In this document: positions 59,635 through 64,000 of the stretch, one piece after another | Layout of the letters: the number at the start of each line of letters is the position of its first letter | Numbering within the stretch: position 1 is the stretch's first letter | The notes under the pieces: generated by a model | Databases searched by the model: none | Told to the model about the DNA's origin: nothing | What the model saw: the letters and a program-made list of their open reading frames with translations, nothing else | Position numbers and translations under genes: made by a program | NCBI GenBank assembly: GCA_038503035.1 | Contig: JAVSML010001160.1 | Span: forward strand, 186,001-250,000 | DNA: 64,000 bases | Direction: 5' to 3' | Origin: Crocodylus rhombifer | Lineage: Eukaryota; Chordata; Crocodylia; Crocodylidae

Positions 59635-59780
59635 TAGATATTATACAATGCTTCTCATTTGTAAACCTCAAACAACTCAGAAAGAAACCAGGCATATTAT
59701 TCCACTATACCCATTTTGCACAGCAGGACACTTGAGGTAGAAAATGACTGAGTGATTTGCCTATGGGTTAAGCACAGTGC
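59635..59780 (-). mobile_element. MIR-like SINE, degraded
   Basis: TACCCATTTTGCACAGCAGG, GACACTTGAGGTAGAAAATG and GAGTGATTTGCCT follow the reversed MIR layout. Confidence 0.6.
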
Positions 59781-59914
59781 AGTGCAAATAAGATTGTATT
59801 TTCCCAATTTGGTAGAAGTGAAACAGAAGATAACATGGGGTTAAATAAAATGTTCTCTAACAATGCAGAATATTTCATACAGACATTTAAAAAATAGGAA
59901 GTAAAAGAAGAAGG

Positions 59915-60000
59915 GGGGGTAGTGCAGCAAGTAGAGCACAAGCCCAGGATGTTAGAGGACAAGATCAATTCCCTCTTCTGCTTAAAGTGATCTGAACCCA
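59915..60000 (+). mobile_element. tRNA-like head of a MIR-like SINE
   Basis: GTAGTGCAGCAAGTAGAGCA, CAAGCCCAGGATGTTAGAGG and GATCAATTCCC resemble a degraded A-box/B-box tRNA-derived head. No tRNA structure is intact. Confidence 0.45.
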
Positions 60001-60140
60001 TTTCTCCCACTTTACAGAAGAATATCTTAAGCACCTGGCTGTATGGCATACCAAAGTGGGTATCTATCCCTCTGTCCTGTTGGAACAGTTCTACTTTGTG
60101 CAAAAAATATTGTTAAAAAAGCCTGGTGGGACACCTGGGC

Positions 60141-60662
60141 TAAAGTACAGATGGCCAAAAAGCCCTAGGCTGAATTGATTGTATCATCAAAGGTTAGTCT
60201 AAGCTGCATAGATTGAACCAATCAGCAAGTGAACAGGTATTCACTTTTGATTCTAAAAATGCAGCCACATGCCTGTAGTGGCCCAGGCCAGAAGTCGCAG
60301 TGAACTACAGCATTCCTCCCTGCTCAACTGAAACAAACAGGTTTGGCCATGGCTAGCCTGTGTGAGTGCGTGTGTGTGTGCGCGCGCATGCGTGCGTGTG
60401 CAGACGCGTCGGGGGGGAGATGCAATGTATCCTGGGGATGCTGGTGGATTGTGAGTTAACTTGAAATCAGGAGGGGATCTGGGGCAAAAGTTCAATAAAC
60501 CAATTTAACCTAGATCAGTTATGTCTGATCATATACCCATCCAGATTTACCTTAAACCAGTTTCAGCCATTTTGAAAGCAGTGTGCACTGAACTTCTGTT
60601 GCGTTGCAGATTTGAACCAGTTTCCGATCACTTATACTGTTTGATGTATAATTTCCATCCCT
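60141..60662 (-). mobile_element. Family A element, inverted copy with TG repeat
   Basis: Read on the minus strand it starts CAGGGATGGAAATTATACAT and contains GTGTGCACTGAACTT/CAAAATGGCTGAAACTGG blocks and the TCAGCCTAGGGCTTTTTGGC right end, 522 bp. A (TG)n/(CG)n stretch at 60361-60405 replaces part of the interior. It is opposite in orientation to the copies at 55974 and 57744. Confidence 0.65.
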
Positions 60663-62953
60663 GAACCGGTGAATGTTCATTTATACAAAAAAGGAAGAAT
60701 TTCAACAGGAGAGACTGAGAAGAGAGGGCACCCCAGTGCCCTCCAACTACAGTGCTACTGATGAGAGGGAAAGTTCACCAATTCTGCCATATACCAGCAG
60801 TTCTGTGAAACCAGCCCCCAAACAAGTTTGCCATAAAGCACTCACGCACATAAAATAATTCATCCAGCTATAGTAAAACAACAAGTAGCAGAAGTGAGAA
60901 TAGAGAATAGAAGGTATCTAAGCAAGATCACTGGAATCTCAATCCACTGCCATTTTCACTGGGCTACGCTACAGCCTGATCACCATCAAATGAACAGTGG
61001 ATATTCAGGTTAGCTTGTTAGTAAATACTGTAATACCACTGGCAATATTTGGCATGGAGATACCATTTCCTCAAGTATGAAAAACCCTTCTGTTTGAAAA
61101 CTGGAGTCTGGGGAGGATGACTTTAGATGAAGAAATGGTAGACTTCTACTGAAAAATTCCAGTTTAATGGGGAGTCAAGTTCAATGTGATAGAATTAGTT
61201 TCATACAATTCTGTGCCTGCAACTAAAATATCAGTATGTTTGGGGGATACTTCATTCTGTAGAAAGACATGGATCTTAGGAAGATTATCGCAGCTTTTCA
61301 GAAAAATATTTTTAACACGGTTCTTTGTAATACTGAACTGTTCTGCTGCACCCTCACTATTAAGGAACTTCCAATGGATAAGAAGAGGATTCAGAATCCT
61401 TCATGTTTTGAGAGAAGCAGCAGTTTTATACAGAACCCTGGAGACTCTGCACCTTTGGCCTTTTTTAGCCTGCACAGAATTCTTTCCATGTCTTTGATTC
61501 GTCAATGAAACCATATAGATTCCCAAATGTGCAGAAACCGCATATATCAGCTGTAAAGGCTCCATGCTGAACTGTTCACTCTGGAACTTCTAGAAGTTTG
61601 GATTCAACAGCAATATACTTCTATAAGTATGTCTACACCCTGCAGGTCCAGAGGTTCATTATCAGTTTCTTAAATCTAGGAGCAGCATTTTTTTGTTGAA
61701 TCACACTCAACCCTGCACCCCATCCCCTTGACAGGAAAGCAAAGGCCCACTGTTTCCAGGGTATGCGTTCACCAGCAAAGAACAGGCACAGACGGCGTTG
61801 CAAATGGAAGGCCACCACCCTGCTTGCCAGGTAGATTAGTCCCTGACCTCCCTTGGTAGCAGACAGGTAAAGGACAGCCTGCTGAAGCCACTGGTGTCCG
61901 TTCCAGAAGTGCAGAAGGAGCTGCTGGGGCTGCCAGTGACCCTACTAGAAAGGCTCCATTTTGTAACATGATATCTGTTGTGTAATAGGAGACTCAACTG
62001 TAAACTAAACATAGGAAAGAATGTGGAAGGTATGATTCTGCAGACACGGACTTTTTTGGCAAAACAGCCAGCCTGTGCCAGAAGCCTGGGTCAAGAGCCA
62101 GTCTTATTCACTATAAACAGCTCTTACTTTTTTTTTTTTTTTTTACTTTGATAGAAACCATTTCAGCTGATGATAAGGTCAAAAAAAAAGTGACATGAAG
62201 GTATACAGATCCACATTTTCTCCCAAATGACTTGGAACAAAAAACACCATAACAGAGCACCAAATATTCTCTCTTGGTAAAGTAAAAGAAATTCTCCTTA
62301 ATTTCACTCTGGCAATAAGACAGTTAACACTACAGTCAGGCCCAGGATTCACCATACTACAGAGGGCATAGTTTTCATACCCCATTGTGTGATAACAACT
62401 TTCATTAGGAGGTAGTTGCATGTAAAGGGAGAAAACACAAATCTCAGGCTTTCACTGGAATCAGTCTTTCTGCTTAGGGATTGGTATGAACTACAGCCTC
62501 AGATCCAAGTTCAGTTTGATACTTCGTATCACCAAATACCAGATTTCAGCCTCTCAGGTTCACAATTATTTAAGTTTGGGATTTGAAGCTATCCTTTTTA
62601 AGTACAATTAGAAAATTTACTTCAGAAAAACTACCTATTATTTATAATAAAAAACATTCATATTTTTTCACAATGAAGTCAGGACTTTATCATAAAGAAC
62701 CTGAAGACATTTCTATAAAACCATTTAAGGAGAAATTGGAAAAAAATATCCAAATATATTTGAGCTATATCTTTAATTAGGCAATAAAAAGGGAAATAAA
62801 TAACGGCTAAAAATCCACCAAGGGATTATTTGTCTGTATATTTAACACTGCACACAAAAACAAAACTCAAGACTAGTGGACTAGGATGCAAGAAGGAAAC
62901 AAATGACAAAAATTGGCATAACTAAGAACAGCCTACAGTCCAAACGCAACCTA

Positions 62954-63189
62954 CAGCCAGCCCCTGATTAATGCTGTTTCGCTATAATGCTCATTTGAAA
63001 TTGATACCCAACTTCACTTAGCACTCAGTGAGTTTTGTTATAATGCTTGCAGCTGCTATCTTGGGTCATTAAAAACAATTTTGGTTGCCATCTTGGGTCG
63101 TCAAATACTTCCGGTTTCACTTAATGCTCGTTTCACTTAACGCTCAGGTTTTCAGGAACCGATTAAGAGTGCTAAGCAGGGGCTGCCTG
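62954..63189. mobile_element. Tigger/mariner-like MITE with TA flanks
   Basis: Left CAGCCAGCCCCTGATTAATG; right in reverse complement CAGGCAGCCCCTGCTTAGCA, flanked on both sides by TA (62952-62953, 63190-63191). It is 236 bp and non-coding, with repeated CACTTAA/TAATGC phrases. Ends of the CAGGCAGYCCCYGA type are usual for pogo/Tigger-like MITEs. Confidence 0.75.
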
Positions 63190-64000
63190 TATTTATTTTG
63201 AAGCTCAGATACCCATCAGCTAAATGTCTAATGCAATTTCTATCTTGATCCACATTGAGCGACCACTGGAGCAGGACAGATCATTGTTTAAGGAAACTTG
63301 TAAATTTCCCTGAGATTTACATCCATAGAGAAAAGCAATTACAATATTCTCTGTGATATGCCCCTTAAGCTTCTACATACTGCTAATGTGTCCCTCAGCT
63401 GCAAAAAGTTCAAATGTTCCTCTGTTAAAGAAACTTCTGCTGAAGATACTGAACAGTTGAAGTCCAACAAACAATCTTTGTCCTCTGCTCTGTAATTACT
63501 GTTCAAGTGAAGATAATTCAGCACCACCACACTTGGCAACTGGAATGTAGTCTTCCAGTCTTATCTCTCCTTCATATGCCTTTGTCTCTGCATTCATCCG
63601 TCACTCATAACATGTCAAAGAACACAGCTAATCTTTATGCTTCCTGGAACAGTTTATCTGAAAGACACTCAACATGCTTTCTTAGGTACAAGAATTACAG
63701 CATATCACCTAATGCAAACTAAGCAAGCCAGATCAATTGAGAAGACTTACAAGCCTCAAACTACAATGCACCTTTAGACGTTATTATCATAATGGGAAAA
63801 CAAGGATAGTGTTAACCAAAAACACTTTGACACTAAAACCATTATTTCCTTTTATATTCTCTGCTGGAACACCTTTTTCTTTGCCAGTGAGAAAGCCTGT
63901 AAATGGTACTCTACAATAGACTAGTTACCAGTCTGTTTTTGTTGAATTTAATGAATACTTTAGTATCTGAATTCCAAAACGTTACTGCAAAAAGAACCCA

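Larger units (their letters stand above)
44007..64000 (-). other. CEP85L intron upstream of exon A, window end
   Basis: No further exon was found to the end of the window. Contents are a partner repeat (45120-45225), a TIR element (45757-46222), a hAT-like stretch (46461-46690), a CR1 3' end (46867-47358), a hAT-like MITE (50843-51303), a nested CR1 pair (52330-52830), the family A cluster (55974-60662), MIR-like SINEs and a Tigger-like element (62954-63189). The stretches 47400-50830, 52840-55960 and 60670-62950 show no recognisable feature. Confidence 0.6.

Noticed and set aside
59915..60000. tRNA gene
   Set aside because: Only A/B-box-like words of a SINE head are present. No complete cloverleaf can be drawn.
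60361..60405. Z-DNA/CpG regulatory island
   Set aside because: It is a short TG/CG simple repeat inside a transposon copy, without promoter motifs.
44007..64000. Nested PLN (phospholamban) gene expected from mammalian synteny
   Set aside because: I looked for a short plus-strand frame with the characteristic hydrophobic C-terminus and saw none. It may lie outside the window.

Overview
This is vertebrate nuclear DNA from an intron-rich locus. It is probably a non-avian reptile, and a crocodilian (alligator or crocodile) is my best guess. The grounds are several CR1 LINEs, abundant hAT-type and TIR-bounded DNA elements, ancient MIR-like SINEs, long introns and low coding density. The species call is inference; a turtle is not excluded.

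The only gene I can support is on the minus strand: an internal part of CEP85L (centrosomal protein 85-like, a coiled-coil centriole protein). Seven consecutive coding exons, in transcript order 44006-43885, 21850-21733, 13600-13424, 10818-10666, 10328-10174, 7586-7469 and 6996-6946, have AG/GT borders and compatible phases. Together they give 894 nt (298 codons) without a stop. The first coding exons would lie beyond base 64000 and the last ones before base 1. The family assignment rests on remembered resemblance to human CEP85L and its paralogue CEP85; no search was run.

The rest is intron filled with mobile DNA. From 14.6 to 20.4 kb a decayed minus-strand hAT transposase gene is cut in two by a plus-strand, 5'-truncated CR1 (about 15395-18031). 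From 28.97 to 33.18 kb a nearly full-length CR1, with its ORF1 esterase-like block and ORF2 endonuclease and reverse transcriptase, lies head to head with a short minus-strand CR1 3' end. Older CR1 pieces lie near 35, 39, 47 and 52.5 kb. Small TIR elements include hAT types with 8-bp target duplications (2632-3590, 41778-42065), a Tigger/mariner-like element with TA flanks (62954-63189), GGGCA-ended MITEs (1305-1582, 13058-13389) and an unclassified family with three long copies clustered at 56-60.7 kb.

The most unusual non-repeat feature is a CpG-rich, promoter-like stretch at 26940-27345, deep in the 22-kb CEP85L intron. It carries three CCAAT boxes and a first-exon-like segment on the plus strand, opposite to CEP85L. 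Splice-like segments and a (CG)n(CA)n tract with a 10-N assembly gap follow it. This could be a nested antisense transcript or an alternative promoter; the sequence alone does not decide.

I found no RNA genes, CRISPR arrays, viruses or bacterial-type features. Nearly all open frames of 60-200 aa are chance frames or pieces of transposons.
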